Source of the DNA: an uncultured Desulfobacteraceae bacterium
GTDB lineage: Bacteria; Desulfobacterota; Desulfobacteria; Desulfobacterales; UBA5852
NCBI GenBank assembly: GCA_913060875.1
Contig: CAJXSL010000008.1
Span: 186,001-250,000 of the forward strand
DNA length: 64,000 nucleotides
Reading direction: 5' to 3'
The notes under the pieces: generated by a model
What the model saw: the letters and a program-made list of their open reading frames with translations, nothing else
What the model was told of the DNA's origin: nothing
The model's database searches: none
Made by a program: the position numbers and the translations under genes
In this document: piece after piece, positions 10,413-18,267 of the stretch
How positions within the stretch are numbered: position 1 is the first letter of the stretch
Layout: each line of letters opens with the position of its first letter

Positions 10413-11336
10413 ATGAAGAAGGTCCTGGTTGTTCAATATTCCCAGTCCGGTCAGTTGACGGATATCGTAACATCCATTCTGGAGCCCCTTACGGCGGTCA
10501 ACGCGGCCCGGATCACGACGATTACTCTCTCCCCCCAGCCGGCCTACCCGTTTCCGTGGTCAACCCAGGAATTCTGCGATGTATTTCCGGAATCGGTGGC
10601 GGGGGAGCCCTGTTCCCTGGCGCCGCTCGATCTCCCGGAGGACCACCATTTCGACCTCGTTATCCTGGCCTACCAGGTCTGGTATCTGGCCCCTTCCATC
10701 CCGATGCAATCCTTTTTACAGTCCGCGGCCGCCGAGCGTCTCTTAAAAGGGACGCCCGTGCTGACGGTCATCGGTTGCCGCAACATGTGGCTGTTGGCCC
10801 AGGAGCGTGTCAAACGCCATATCCACCAATTGGGCGGCCACCTGGTCGGCAATATCGTCCTGGGGGACCGGGCCAGCAATCTCGTGGGCGTTGCCACCAT
10901 TGCCTACTGGATGCTGACCGGCCGCAAGGATCGTCTGTGGGGTGTTTTCCCCCGGCCGGGGGTCGATGACGCCGACATCCGGGCCGCTTCCCGGTTCGGC
11001 CTCATTATTCGCAGGGCGCTCCAGCGCGATATCCGATCGCTGGATCAGCAGGTGCTGAATGCGGTCGGGGCGGTGCGGGTCGAGCCGTCCTATATCATTT
11101 TTGAAAAGCGCATCCAGAAAATATTCAATATCTGGTCCCGCTTCATCCGCAAAAAGGGCGGGCCCGGGGCACTGGCGCGCCAGCGCCGCGTAGGCTGTTT
11201 TTTCTATTACCTGTTGGTGGCGATTGTCGTTCTGGCACCGCTGGCCACTGTGGCGGCCAAGGTTACGCTTCGGCTGCGGAAAGCCAGGATCGAAAAAGCG
11301 GTCGCCTATTTTGCCAGCAACCGATTGGAACCCTGA
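10413..11336 (+). CDS. darA: DarA-type dialkylresorcinol biosynthesis protein
   Basis: Member of the family annotated as dialkylresorcinol condensing enzyme DarA in flexirubin/DAR clusters. The 307-residue product begins with a flavodoxin-like strand and loop, KVLVVQYSQSGQ, continues through the family stretch YQVWYLAPSIP (residues 90-100) and GCRNMW, and ends with one membrane segment near residues 270-292. The darB-like gene follows at once, matching the conserved darA-darB pairing. Known work assigns DarA and DarB jointly to forming the resorcinol ring; the exact DarA chemistry is not visible here. An imperfect TTGAC...GTCAA repeat lies at 10322-10347 upstream. Confidence 0.85.
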   Translation: MKKVLVVQYSQSGQLTDIVTSILEPLTAVNAARITTITLSPQPAYPFPWSTQEFCDVFPESVAGEPCSLAPLDLPEDHHFDLVILAYQVWYLAPSIPMQSFLQSAAAERLLKGTPVLTVIGCRNMWLLAQERVKRHIHQLGGHLVGNIVLGDRASNLVGVATIAYWMLTGRKDRLWGVFPRPGVDDADIRAASRFGLIIRRALQRDIRSLDQQVLNAVGAVRVEPSYIIFEKRIQKIFNIWSRFIRKKGGPGALARQRRVGCFFYYLLVAIVVLAPLATVAAKVTLRLRKARIEKAVAYFASNRLEP

Positions 11337-11397
11337 CGGTGGGCCCGTTCTGCGAGAATGAGCCGCCGGCGCATCGCGCCCTATTCGCGAGGTTTGC

Positions 11398-12540
11398 ATG
11401 AACGTCTTTATCAACGACCTGGCGTCGTTTCTGCCCAATGATCCCGTGGACAACGCGCACATCGAAGATGTGCTGGGCAAAGTCAATGCCCTGCCTTCCA
11501 AGGCCAAGGCCATTACCCTGCGCAGCAACCGGATCAAACAGCGCTATTACGCCATCGACCCCGCCACCGGCGCATTTACCCACAACAATGCCCAGCTTAC
11601 GGCCGAGGCCGTGCGCAACCTCAGTCCCTACAGGGGATTTACGCCGGCGGAAATCGAATGCCTCTGCTGCGGCACCACCAGCCCCGATCTGCTGTTTCCG
11701 GGGCATGCCCTGATGGTGGCGGGGGAGTTGGAACTGCCGCCCTGCGACGCGGTGACCACCGCCGGCATCTGCATTGCCGGGATGACGGCCTTTAAATACG
11801 CCTGCATGAATGTGGCGGCCGGCCTTTCCAAGAATGCCGTGGCCACCGGCTCGGAACTGGCCTCGTCTTTCCTGCGGGCCAACTATTTTGCGGTCAGTGC
11901 CGATCCCGAGGCCGATCTTGAAAAGAAGCCAATCCTGGCATTTGACGCTGATTTCCTGCGCTGGATGCTGTCCGACGGCGCCGGGGCGGCCTTCATCGGG
12001 GCGGAAAAAAATCCGCATGGCATTTCCCTGCGGGTGGACTGGATCGAAAATATCAGTTTTGCCGGCGAGTTGGACACCTGCATGTATGCCGGCGGCTGGC
12101 AGGACGACGATGGCCGGGTCAGCGGCTGGCGGGCGGCATCCTCGGTGACCGAGGCGGTGCGCCGGAATCTCCTGGCCGTCCGCCAGGATGTCCGGCTCCT
12201 GGGGCGCGAGATCGTGAAAACAAAGACCCGCGCGCTCGAACAGGTCGTTGCCAAACACGGGCTTAAAACAGAAGAGATCGACTGGTACCTGCCCCACTAT
12301 TCTTCCCACTACTTCCGGGACAAGTTCTACGAGGGGATGAAGGCGGCCGGATTCGAAATTCCCTACGAGAAGTGGTTCACAAATCTTTACACCACCGGCA
12401 ACGTCGGTGCCGCCTCGATTTACCTGATTATGGAAGACCTGTTCAAATCCGGTGAACTGGAGCCGGGTCAGCGCCTGCTCTGCTTTATCCCGGAAAGCGG
12501 GCGGTTTTCCCACTGTTTCATGCATCTGACCGTAGTTTAA
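11398..12540 (+). CDS. darB: DarB-type ketosynthase (KAS III fold)
   Basis: 380-residue KAS III-like condensing enzyme of the DarB family, which joins two fatty-acid-derived thioesters in dialkylresorcinol synthesis. It has the nucleophile in AGICIAG (Cys125), a LPHYSSHYF histidine region near residue 298, and the C-terminal asparagine region TTGNVGAAS (near 330). The N-terminal SFLPNDPV stretch is typical of DarB. It lies 61 bases after darA in the same direction. Substrates probably come from the ACP-bound acyl chains made by the neighbouring KS/KR/DH genes. Confidence 0.88.
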   Translation: MNVFINDLASFLPNDPVDNAHIEDVLGKVNALPSKAKAITLRSNRIKQRYYAIDPATGAFTHNNAQLTAEAVRNLSPYRGFTPAEIECLCCGTTSPDLLFPGHALMVAGELELPPCDAVTTAGICIAGMTAFKYACMNVAAGLSKNAVATGSELASSFLRANYFAVSADPEADLEKKPILAFDADFLRWMLSDGAGAAFIGAEKNPHGISLRVDWIENISFAGELDTCMYAGGWQDDDGRVSGWRAASSVTEAVRRNLLAVRQDVRLLGREIVKTKTRALEQVVAKHGLKTEEIDWYLPHYSSHYFRDKFYEGMKAAGFEIPYEKWFTNLYTTGNVGAASIYLIMEDLFKSGELEPGQRLLCFIPESGRFSHCFMHLTVV

Positions 12541-12584
12541 AGCCGTCGCGGTTTTCGCCGACCCCGTCGTTTTTTTTGCTTTGA

Positions 12585-12900
12585 TCTAACCCCGCCACCC
12601 CGGGTGGCGGACCCGGAGAGGTTTCTTTAGCTTAAGGTGATTTTTCTAAAGGGGTTTCTTCATTTTCTTCCCCGTGAAAGAAAACGAAGCAAAAGAACAC
12701 GCCCGTGTCCCGCGGCCCCTTCGGGGCTTCCCTGCGCGTCGTCGGTGCGACCGTAGCACGCGGAAACTCGCCCCGCTTTCAGCGTGGCTCAAACAGTCCG
12801 CGCGCTTTAATCCGTTCGCCCCACCGATGCTCGGCACGGGACAATGGGGACACCAGAACCCAAAACGACAAACTATTTTTACGCCCCCTTCAAGGGAAGC
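12585..12900 (+). repeat. Dispersed repeat, copy A
   Basis: First of three copies of a noncoding repeat in the window (B: 20141-20460, inverted; C: 54575-54790). It begins with a GGTGGCGGACCCGGAGAGGTT segment (shared with B), then a TTTTCTT...AAGAAAA hairpin near 12663-12684. A conserved core runs from about 12687 to 12850 and includes GCGTCGTCGGTGCG, GCACGCGGAAACTCGCC, CAGTCCGCGCGCTTT and GGGACAATGG. Small ORFs in it are not believable genes. It separates darB from the MarR module. Confidence 0.8.
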
Positions 12901-12939
12901 CTTTCACTTATCCCTGAATCAAGGGTTAGCAAAAGTGGC

Positions 12940-12973
12940 TTGACAAGATTAAAACAGTTTAGTAGCTAAATCG
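12940..12973 (+). promoter_or_regulatory. MarR-type operator overlapping a promoter
   Basis: TTGACA at 12940-12945 is a consensus -35. At 12955-12973 lies CAGTTTAG TAG CTAAATCG, an imperfect palindrome repeated 17/19 at 13466-13484. It ends two bases before the marR ATG at 12975, so any -10 would fall inside it (TAGCTA, 17-base spacing). That suggests autorepression, and a transcript with little or no leader. Confidence 0.65.
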
Positions 12974-12974
12974 T

Positions 12975-13448
12975 ATGGGCATTCGTCAGGAAACTATCAG
13001 TGACGTCATCCGGGAGCTCTATATCGTGGCCGGCAAGCTCAACCGGCTTGAAAAGCGGGGGGTCGATTTCGGCAATGGTCTCAAGCTCCATACCGCCGAG
13101 ATCCATGCCATCGAAGCGATCGGGCACCAGAAGGGCATCACTCCTTCGGAGTTGTGCCGGCATTTTGAGGTGACCCGGGGGGCTGTATCCCAGGTCATCG
13201 CCAAGCTGGAACGCAAGGGCCTCATCGTTAAATACCGCAATCCGCTCTTCGGCAAGGAGAAAAACCTTTCCCTTACCGATGAGGGCTGGAAGATTTTTCA
13301 TTGGCATGACGCCTTCCACCAGGAGATGGACGGTGACTTTTTCCGACAGCTCAAGGGCGTCGACGAGAAGCGTGCGGCGGAGTTCGTGGCATTTTTGAAT
13401 ATGATTTCAAGTCGCTTGGATCGCTATTTGAAACGCGATCCGGCGTAA
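12975..13448 (+). CDS. MarR-family transcriptional regulator
   Basis: 157-residue winged-helix regulator. The HTH is about residues 55-80 (ITPSELCRHFEVTRGAVSQVIAKLERKGLI), followed by the wing with LTDEG. No Shine-Dalgarno precedes the ATG, but the overlapping operator/promoter implies the transcript may begin at or near it. The same palindrome occurs upstream of the next gene, so it probably controls itself and the 13505-15090 genes. The effector is unknown. Confidence 0.82.
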   Translation: MGIRQETISDVIRELYIVAGKLNRLEKRGVDFGNGLKLHTAEIHAIEAIGHQKGITPSELCRHFEVTRGAVSQVIAKLERKGLIVKYRNPLFGKEKNLSLTDEGWKIFHWHDAFHQEMDGDFFRQLKGVDEKRAAEFVAFLNMISSRLDRYLKRDPA

Positions 13449-13465
13449 AATTTTTTTTGGGCATA

Positions 13466-13484
13466 CAGTTTAGTTGCTAAATTG
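13466..13484 (+). promoter_or_regulatory. Second copy of the MarR-type operator
   Basis: CAGTTTAG TTG CTAAATTG, an imperfect palindrome matching 12955-12973 at 17 of 19 positions. It sits 20 bases upstream of the ATG at 13505, between marR and the hydrolase remnant/MBL genes. The pair is best read as two binding sites for the MarR protein encoded between them. Confidence 0.65.
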
Positions 13485-13504
13485 AAAGGGGAGGCATTAC
13501 GGCC

Positions 13505-13879
13505 ATGCTGAAAAAGGGACTGATTTACAGCCTGATTCTTGTGATGCTGGTGATGATCGCCACCATCGCCCACGCCTTGGGCCTGGGAGAGCCTTTTTCC
13601 CTTGAGCGACACAAGACGGCCATCGAAGCCTTCTCCCTCGACAGACCGGGCTATTTGCACAATCCCCGCCACCGGCCGCCCCTTCTGAGCATCAACGGTG
13701 CCGATGACAGCCTGGTGCCCATCGCGGACCTGCAGATCATTTCGGAGCGCGGCATCGATCAGGATGCCTGGATCTACCCCGGCAAAGGCCATTGCGCCAT
13801 GGATGTGATGGACGATTGGGCGGGTAAGGCGGCTTTGTGGATGAAGGACAAGCTGGTGTCGGCTGAAGGGCCGTCATGA
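13505..13879 (+). pseudogene. Shortened alpha/beta-hydrolase-like protein
   Basis: The 124-residue product joins an N-terminal membrane or signal segment (residues 5-25) to what looks like only the C-terminal end of an alpha/beta hydrolase (FrsA/DUF1100-like): the acid region SINGADDSLVP and the terminal histidine region YPGKGHCAMD. The core with the GxSxG nucleophile is absent. A good ribosome site (GGGGAGG) precedes the ATG, so it may still be translated. Most likely an internal-deletion remnant, less likely a small secreted protein. Confidence 0.5.
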
Positions 13880-13971
13880 TTTGACCCGTCATTTCTGGCG
13901 AAGGACCCGGAGTGATTGATCCAATTATTCCTTTTCTTTTCCGGAAAAGAAAAAGAATCAAAGGAAAAAAG

Positions 13972-15090
13972 ATGCTGGGAGACATTATCGAAATTGCGGA
14001 GAGGCTGTGGTTGATCGAGGGGGAAATGCCCCGGGACAATGACCGGTATCCGGACGCGGCCAACGTGATCGTCTACCGCCGGGATGATCGGCTCTATCTT
14101 ATCGACTCGGGGGTCGGGCCGGTGATGCGGGCCAGCCTGGAGAGGCTCATCGAGAAGAACCGGCCGATCCGGGAATTCACGCTTTTAAACAGCCATGGTC
14201 ATATCGACCACATTGCCAACAACGATTTGATGGCGGCGGTTCCGGCGGCATCGAAACACCATTATCTTTCCGCACCGGGGTTCAAATTGTTGGATGGGCC
14301 ACGCTATTTTACCCGTCTCTATGACACGATGAACACCTACTACGATACGTTTGCCGGATTTCAGGCCAGGCAACTCAAGTATCGTGCCGCAGGCCTGGTG
14401 CGCGATGTATTGGCATTCGGGGTGGGCAAGAAAAGGGCTCTCAGAATGCTGATTCCCCTGGGAACGCGTAAATTTGAACCCGTAAGGCCTTCACGCGATA
14501 CCATGGAAGCCTTCGAGAGCCTTGCCCGGCAAAGGATACCGCTCGGGGGCGAGGCATGGACCGGCTGGGTCATGGGCGCAAACGATGTCCTGGTATTGGA
14601 AGATCGCGGTCATTCCCCCGATCATATGCTCTTCTATATTCCCGAGCATCGTTTCCTGTACGCCGGCGATGCCACTTTTGAATTCTTCAGCGTCTGGCCC
14701 GACGCAAATCGCAATGCCACCCGCAACAGCATCGCTAAATGTGTGCAGATGGTCAAACGCGGCCAAGTGCAGTTGTTTGCCGATGCCCATCATCACAAGG
14801 TGATGCAAGACCCCCACGCCGTGGGTGCTTTTTTGGAAAAGCTCCTTGGGGACGATGAGACCTTCCAGCGGGTCTTGGGCGGGGTTCTGGGAGACCATCC
14901 GGGTCTGACGATTCCCGAAATTTACGCACGCCTGCGCCACAGGCGCCACATCCCGGCGGTCCGAACCTACCTGGATCGGGAATTCCCCCATGCGCCGCCG
15001 ACCCTTCAGGCGGTTATTCTGCTGACCCTGCTGGACATGGGCTGCCGCTGCGAGGGGCCCCGGCGCAAGAAACGGTTTTATCCGGTATGA
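13972..15090 (+). CDS. MBL-fold metallohydrolase
   Basis: 372-residue metallo-beta-lactamase-fold hydrolase with the metal motif HGHIDH at residues 75-80 and further ligand regions in EDRGHSPDH (near 208) and AGDATF (near 230). The C-terminal third is probably a helical domain as in longer MBL hydrolases. The ATG at 13972 follows AAAGGA; the frame extends upstream through an A-rich hairpin, which is unlikely to be coding. Probably in the MarR-controlled unit. Substrate unknown. Confidence 0.82.
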   Translation: MLGDIIEIAERLWLIEGEMPRDNDRYPDAANVIVYRRDDRLYLIDSGVGPVMRASLERLIEKNRPIREFTLLNSHGHIDHIANNDLMAAVPAASKHHYLSAPGFKLLDGPRYFTRLYDTMNTYYDTFAGFQARQLKYRAAGLVRDVLAFGVGKKRALRMLIPLGTRKFEPVRPSRDTMEAFESLARQRIPLGGEAWTGWVMGANDVLVLEDRGHSPDHMLFYIPEHRFLYAGDATFEFFSVWPDANRNATRNSIAKCVQMVKRGQVQLFADAHHHKVMQDPHAVGAFLEKLLGDDETFQRVLGGVLGDHPGLTIPEIYARLRHRRHIPAVRTYLDREFPHAPPTLQAVILLTLLDMGCRCEGPRRKKRFYPV

Positions 15091-15097
15091 TGCGGGT

Positions 15098-15364
15098 TCA
15101 GCCGTTCTCTTTTTCCTGACGGATGAAATCCGCCAGGGTTTGCAGCGACTGCAGGATGGTGCGGCCGATTTTTTCGGCGTCGATGCGGATGCCGTATTGC
15201 ATCTGGACGGTGACAATGATTTCCACGGCGTCCAGGGAGTCCAGCCCCAGCGGGCTTTCCGGTCCGATCAGGATGGATTCCGGGCTGAAATCGGCCGGCA
15301 GGGGCTGCGGGATGTCACAGGCGTCGACGATCATATCGATAAGTTCTTGTTCTAATTGATCCAT
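15098..15364 (-). CDS. Acyl carrier protein
   Basis: 88-residue acidic ACP with the phosphopantetheine serine in GLDSLDAVE (Ser43). It is transcribed leftward as the last gene of a three-gene unit (thioesterase, DAK2-DegV, ACP) and begins 6 bases after the DAK2-DegV stop. One of four ACPs in the window. The coupling suggests it receives or delivers an acyl group handled by the fatty-acid kinase-like protein. Confidence 0.88.
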   Translation of the reverse strand: MDQLEQELIDMIVDACDIPQPLPADFSPESILIGPESPLGLDSLDAVEIIVTVQMQYGIRIDAEKIGRTILQSLQTLADFIRQEKENG

Positions 15365-15370
15365 AGCGCG

Positions 15371-17176
15371 CTATCCAGTGTTCCTTTCCATGTAAGCCGG
15401 GGAATGATCAGCAGGGGCCTGTACCACTCCGGTTGAAGACGCTGCCTGTCGGCCCTCGGGGTCCGGATGGACCGCCACGGCCCAGGTGCCCGGTCCGGTA
15501 TGGGCGCCGGTGGTCAGCGAAAGGGGCTGCAGGATGATTTCCGCCGACGGGAAGGCCTGGTGCAACTGGTCGGCCACCAGCCCTTCGACCCACTGGCGGT
15601 TGTCGGAATATTCCAGGAGGATCAACGGCGCCTCGGCCTTGGCCAGATCGCTATCCAGACGCTGTCGGGCGAAGCGGAGTTGGTCTGCCTGGTTTTTGAC
15701 GGTGCCGATTTTTTCGGCACCACTTGGCAGGGGGCTGATAACCGGCTTGACCCGCAGGAGGTCGCCCATCAGGGCGCTGGGCCGGGAAAGTCGCCCGCCC
15801 GCCGCCAGGTATTTGAGACGATCGATAAAAATATACTCCCGGCAGGATGTCAGGGACTGCTGAGCCAGGGCGGCAACAGCGTCCCGATCGGCGCCGCGGG
15901 CGGCCAGGCGGGCGGCCGCCAGGACCACCACGGCCAGGCGTCCCGAAGCCGCACCGGTATCCAGGATGCGCAGCCGGTTGTCGGGATCGTGGCGGGATTG
16001 CCAGGCGGCGGCGGTTTCGTAATTACCGGTAAACACCGACCCCACACAGAGGTAGAGGGTCTGGGGATAGGTTTCGATGAGGCGCTGATAATGCTGGTGG
16101 CGTTCGAATACCGAGGCCTGGGAGGTGGACACCTTTTCACCGGCCCGCATGCGCCGGTAGAGGTCCTCGGCCACCACCCGGGTTTCCGGCTGGGAGCCGC
16201 CGCCGGTGGTGATGTAGCTGTCCAGGAGGGTGAAGCCGTATTGCTGCTGGTCGGCGCGGGTGAGCGAAGCCGCGCCATCGGTGGCGATATGCACCCGGGT
16301 TTCAAGGGGGCGCTGCTGGAACGTTTTGACCTGCCGGGCCAGGTCGTCTTCCGACCAGCTCACCAGGGCCCCGGACGCTTCCAGGGCCTGCCGGGCAGTA
16401 TCCCGGTCCGCCGTGTGAAAATGGAGTTTGACGATATCGCCGTGGGCAATGGCCACCACGCTTTCGGCTTTACCGGTCAGGTTTTTGATGACGGTGTCCG
16501 TCTCTGGCCGGGCCCTCAGCACCGTATCCACGCAATAGCCCTGATCTTCCTGTTCCTGAAAGGCCGCGCTGATGTGCAGGCTGTCCGGAAAACGCTGCGA
16601 GGGGGGGCGGCAGTCTTCGATGCGGTCGATCAGGGCATAGAAAAACCCTTCGAAAAACAGGTACATGCCCAGGGCGCCGGCATCCACGACACCCGCGGAG
16701 CGCAGGCGGGGCAGGGTGTTCCGGCTGGTTTGAACAGTGGCCTGCAGGTGGTCCAGAAGGCCGGGCACGTCGGCGATGTCGCGGGCCTGTTGGCCGTTTT
16801 CCAGCTGGTCGGCGAGGGTGTCGAACACCGTCAGCATGGTGCCGTCCCGGGGGGTGCGCACGGCCTGGTGGGCGGCCCGGGCGCCCCGGTGAAGGGCCTC
16901 GCCCATGGGGGTCGCCGGGGCCTGGATCAATTTGCTGAAAAATTGGGTGGCGATATTGCCGGAATTGCCCCGGGCCGACCGCAGGAGCTGATCGGTCACC
17001 CGGGCGCTGTCGGCTCCCGTGCGGAAGTCCTTGAGGGCTACCAGGCTGACGACCAGGTTGCGGCCGGTATCGCCGTCCGCCACGGGGAAGACGTTGATGG
17101 CATCCAAGAGATCCGACCAGGCGGCCAGACGGTCGAACCCGGTGCCGAAGGCGCGATCAAGCGCGGTCATGGTCAC
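15371..17176 (-). CDS. DAK2-DegV fusion (fatty-acid kinase-like)
   Basis: 601-residue fusion. The N-terminal ~200 residues are a DAK2/DhaL-type kinase domain with the nucleotide/metal motif NVFPVADGDTGRN (residues 28-40), as in FakA. From about residue 290 to the end it is a DegV domain, the fatty-acid-binding fold of FakB (VHIATDGAASL, SQASVF, DRLKYLAAGGRLSR). In the known FakA/FakB system these are separate proteins that phosphorylate a bound fatty acid to acyl phosphate. Here one chain could do both and supply an acyl unit to the adjacent ACP; that role is inferred. It overlaps the thioesterase gene by 20 bases. Confidence 0.85.
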   Translation of the reverse strand: MTMTALDRAFGTGFDRLAAWSDLLDAINVFPVADGDTGRNLVVSLVALKDFRTGADSARVTDQLLRSARGNSGNIATQFFSKLIQAPATPMGEALHRGARAAHQAVRTPRDGTMLTVFDTLADQLENGQQARDIADVPGLLDHLQATVQTSRNTLPRLRSAGVVDAGALGMYLFFEGFFYALIDRIEDCRPPSQRFPDSLHISAAFQEQEDQGYCVDTVLRARPETDTVIKNLTGKAESVVAIAHGDIVKLHFHTADRDTARQALEASGALVSWSEDDLARQVKTFQQRPLETRVHIATDGAASLTRADQQQYGFTLLDSYITTGGGSQPETRVVAEDLYRRMRAGEKVSTSQASVFERHQHYQRLIETYPQTLYLCVGSVFTGNYETAAAWQSRHDPDNRLRILDTGAASGRLAVVVLAAARLAARGADRDAVAALAQQSLTSCREYIFIDRLKYLAAGGRLSRPSALMGDLLRVKPVISPLPSGAEKIGTVKNQADQLRFARQRLDSDLAKAEAPLILLEYSDNRQWVEGLVADQLHQAFPSAEIILQPLSLTTGAHTGPGTWAVAVHPDPEGRQAASSTGVVQAPADHSPAYMERNTG

Positions 17177-17603
17177 CTGCGTCGGGAACCGTCAACGCAT
17201 TCTCGATGTCGGCCGGAATCTGGAGCATCAATTCATCCCCCGGGTATTTGACCGCCACCTGCTCGCCGCGGCCGCGCGTCGTGACCGTGCCGCATTGGGC
17301 CAGGCGGATTTCAAAATCGAGCACGATCCGGATGTGCGCCTCACGCACGGTGGCCCGCACGATAAAATCGTCGCGGTAGCGCAGGGGCCGGATATGTTTG
17401 GTGGACGTCCGGGTCACCGGGAAGAGGAATCCGGAGGTTTTCGAATATTCATGCAGGTCCACGCCGCAGTGGTTGAAGATCGCAAACCGGGCGCGGTCGA
17501 AATATTTCAGGTAGTTGCCGTGCCAGACGATCTGCAGGGGATCGAGGTCGTGAAAGGGCACGGTCATATGGATTTCATGGCTGGCAAAGTGTTCGGCACC
17601 CAT
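17157..17603 (-). CDS. Acyl-CoA/ACP thioesterase (4HBT hotdog)
   Basis: 148-residue hotdog protein of the YbgC/FadM type, with the signature HDLDPLQIVWHGNYLKYFD (from about residue 18; Asp21 is the expected catalytic residue). Such enzymes release or proofread acyl chains in APE-type clusters (ApeK-like). First gene of the leftward unit; its end overlaps the DAK2-DegV start. Divergent from the HTH/BtrH operon. Confidence 0.82.
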   Translation of the reverse strand: MGAEHFASHEIHMTVPFHDLDPLQIVWHGNYLKYFDRARFAIFNHCGVDLHEYSKTSGFLFPVTRTSTKHIRPLRYRDDFIVRATVREAHIRIVLDFEIRLAQCGTVTTRGRGEQVAVKYPGDELMLQIPADIENALTVPDAGDHDRA

Positions 17604-17739
17604 GGGCGTTGCGGTTCCCCTTTCCTATGTTGTCGCCGGCAGGCCGCCAAGGCGGTAAAACGGCCTTCTATCTATCCGGCTTCCCGGATAAAAGTCAATA
17701 ATCAGGCTGAATCTTTTGATATTTAAACAGAAATAGACA

Positions 17740-17769
17740 TTGACAGCCATTCTGCAAGAGCGCTAATTT
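17740..17769 (+). promoter_or_regulatory. Sigma-70-type promoter for the HTH-BtrH-ABC operon
   Basis: A consensus -35 TTGACA (17740-17745) is followed after an 18-base spacer by TAATTT (17764-17769). It lies about 50 bases upstream of the ATG at 17821, in the divergent 217-base gap. This is the best-looking promoter in the cluster. Confidence 0.6.
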
Positions 17770-17820
17770 AACAAAATTTTGCTGACGGCGCTTGAACCGT
17801 GAATCGCTGGAGAAACCACC

Positions 17821-18267
17821 ATGCGCAAGGAAAACGTACCACAGGATGTGGGGCTGGCAGGCCCGATGCGCGAAGTCGTCTACGCGGTCGGTGAAGACGG
17901 CCGCTATGAAGCCGTATCCAGCTACGGTTGGGACCCCAAAACAGTGGCCCTCAGTCAGGCCTGGGACCTTATTCTAAAAGAGTTGGAGGCGATCAACGCC
18001 AAAGTGGCGGCCGGTGAGCTCAGCCCTTTGGCCTGGCATATGACCCGGCACCAGATGGAACCGCCGCTTTTGGCCAAATACGCCCGGATCAACCGGTGGC
18101 GCATCAAACGCCACATGAAAGCCGGCCCCTTCCGCCGCTTGAAGTCGGACCTCCTGGCGCGCTATGCCGACGCGTTCGGCATCAGTGTCGCGGAATTGCA
18201 AACAATTCCCGCGACCCCGGACCTGGAATTCGAGACCCATCGGGAGGAAAATGGAAATCCCCTTTGA
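17821..18267 (+). CDS. HTH-containing protein conserved beside BtrH-type acyltransferases
   Basis: 148-residue cytoplasmic protein. The C-terminal half (about residues 75-135) looks like a Cro/C1-type helix-turn-helix (LLAKYARINRWRIKRHMK, then LLARYADAFGISVAEL). The N-terminal half matches no domain I recognise. Its reading frame overlaps the start of the BtrH-like gene by 17 bases, so the two are translationally coupled. Similar small proteins precede BtrH in flexirubin-type clusters, from my memory of them. It could be a cluster regulator or an accessory to the acyltransferase. Confidence 0.65.
   Translation: MRKENVPQDVGLAGPMREVVYAVGEDGRYEAVSSYGWDPKTVALSQAWDLILKELEAINAKVAAGELSPLAWHMTRHQMEPPLLAKYARINRWRIKRHMKAGPFRRLKSDLLARYADAFGISVAELQTIPATPDLEFETHREENGNPL

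Noticed and set aside
12674-12943. Small ORFs inside dispersed repeat copies
   Set aside because: Frames are not conserved between the three copies; the repeat is better explained as noncoding.
15467-17251. 594-codon plus-strand ORF opposite the DAK2-DegV gene
   Set aside because: Gly-rich antisense translation without domain motifs; the minus-strand product has recognisable DAK2 and DegV signatures.
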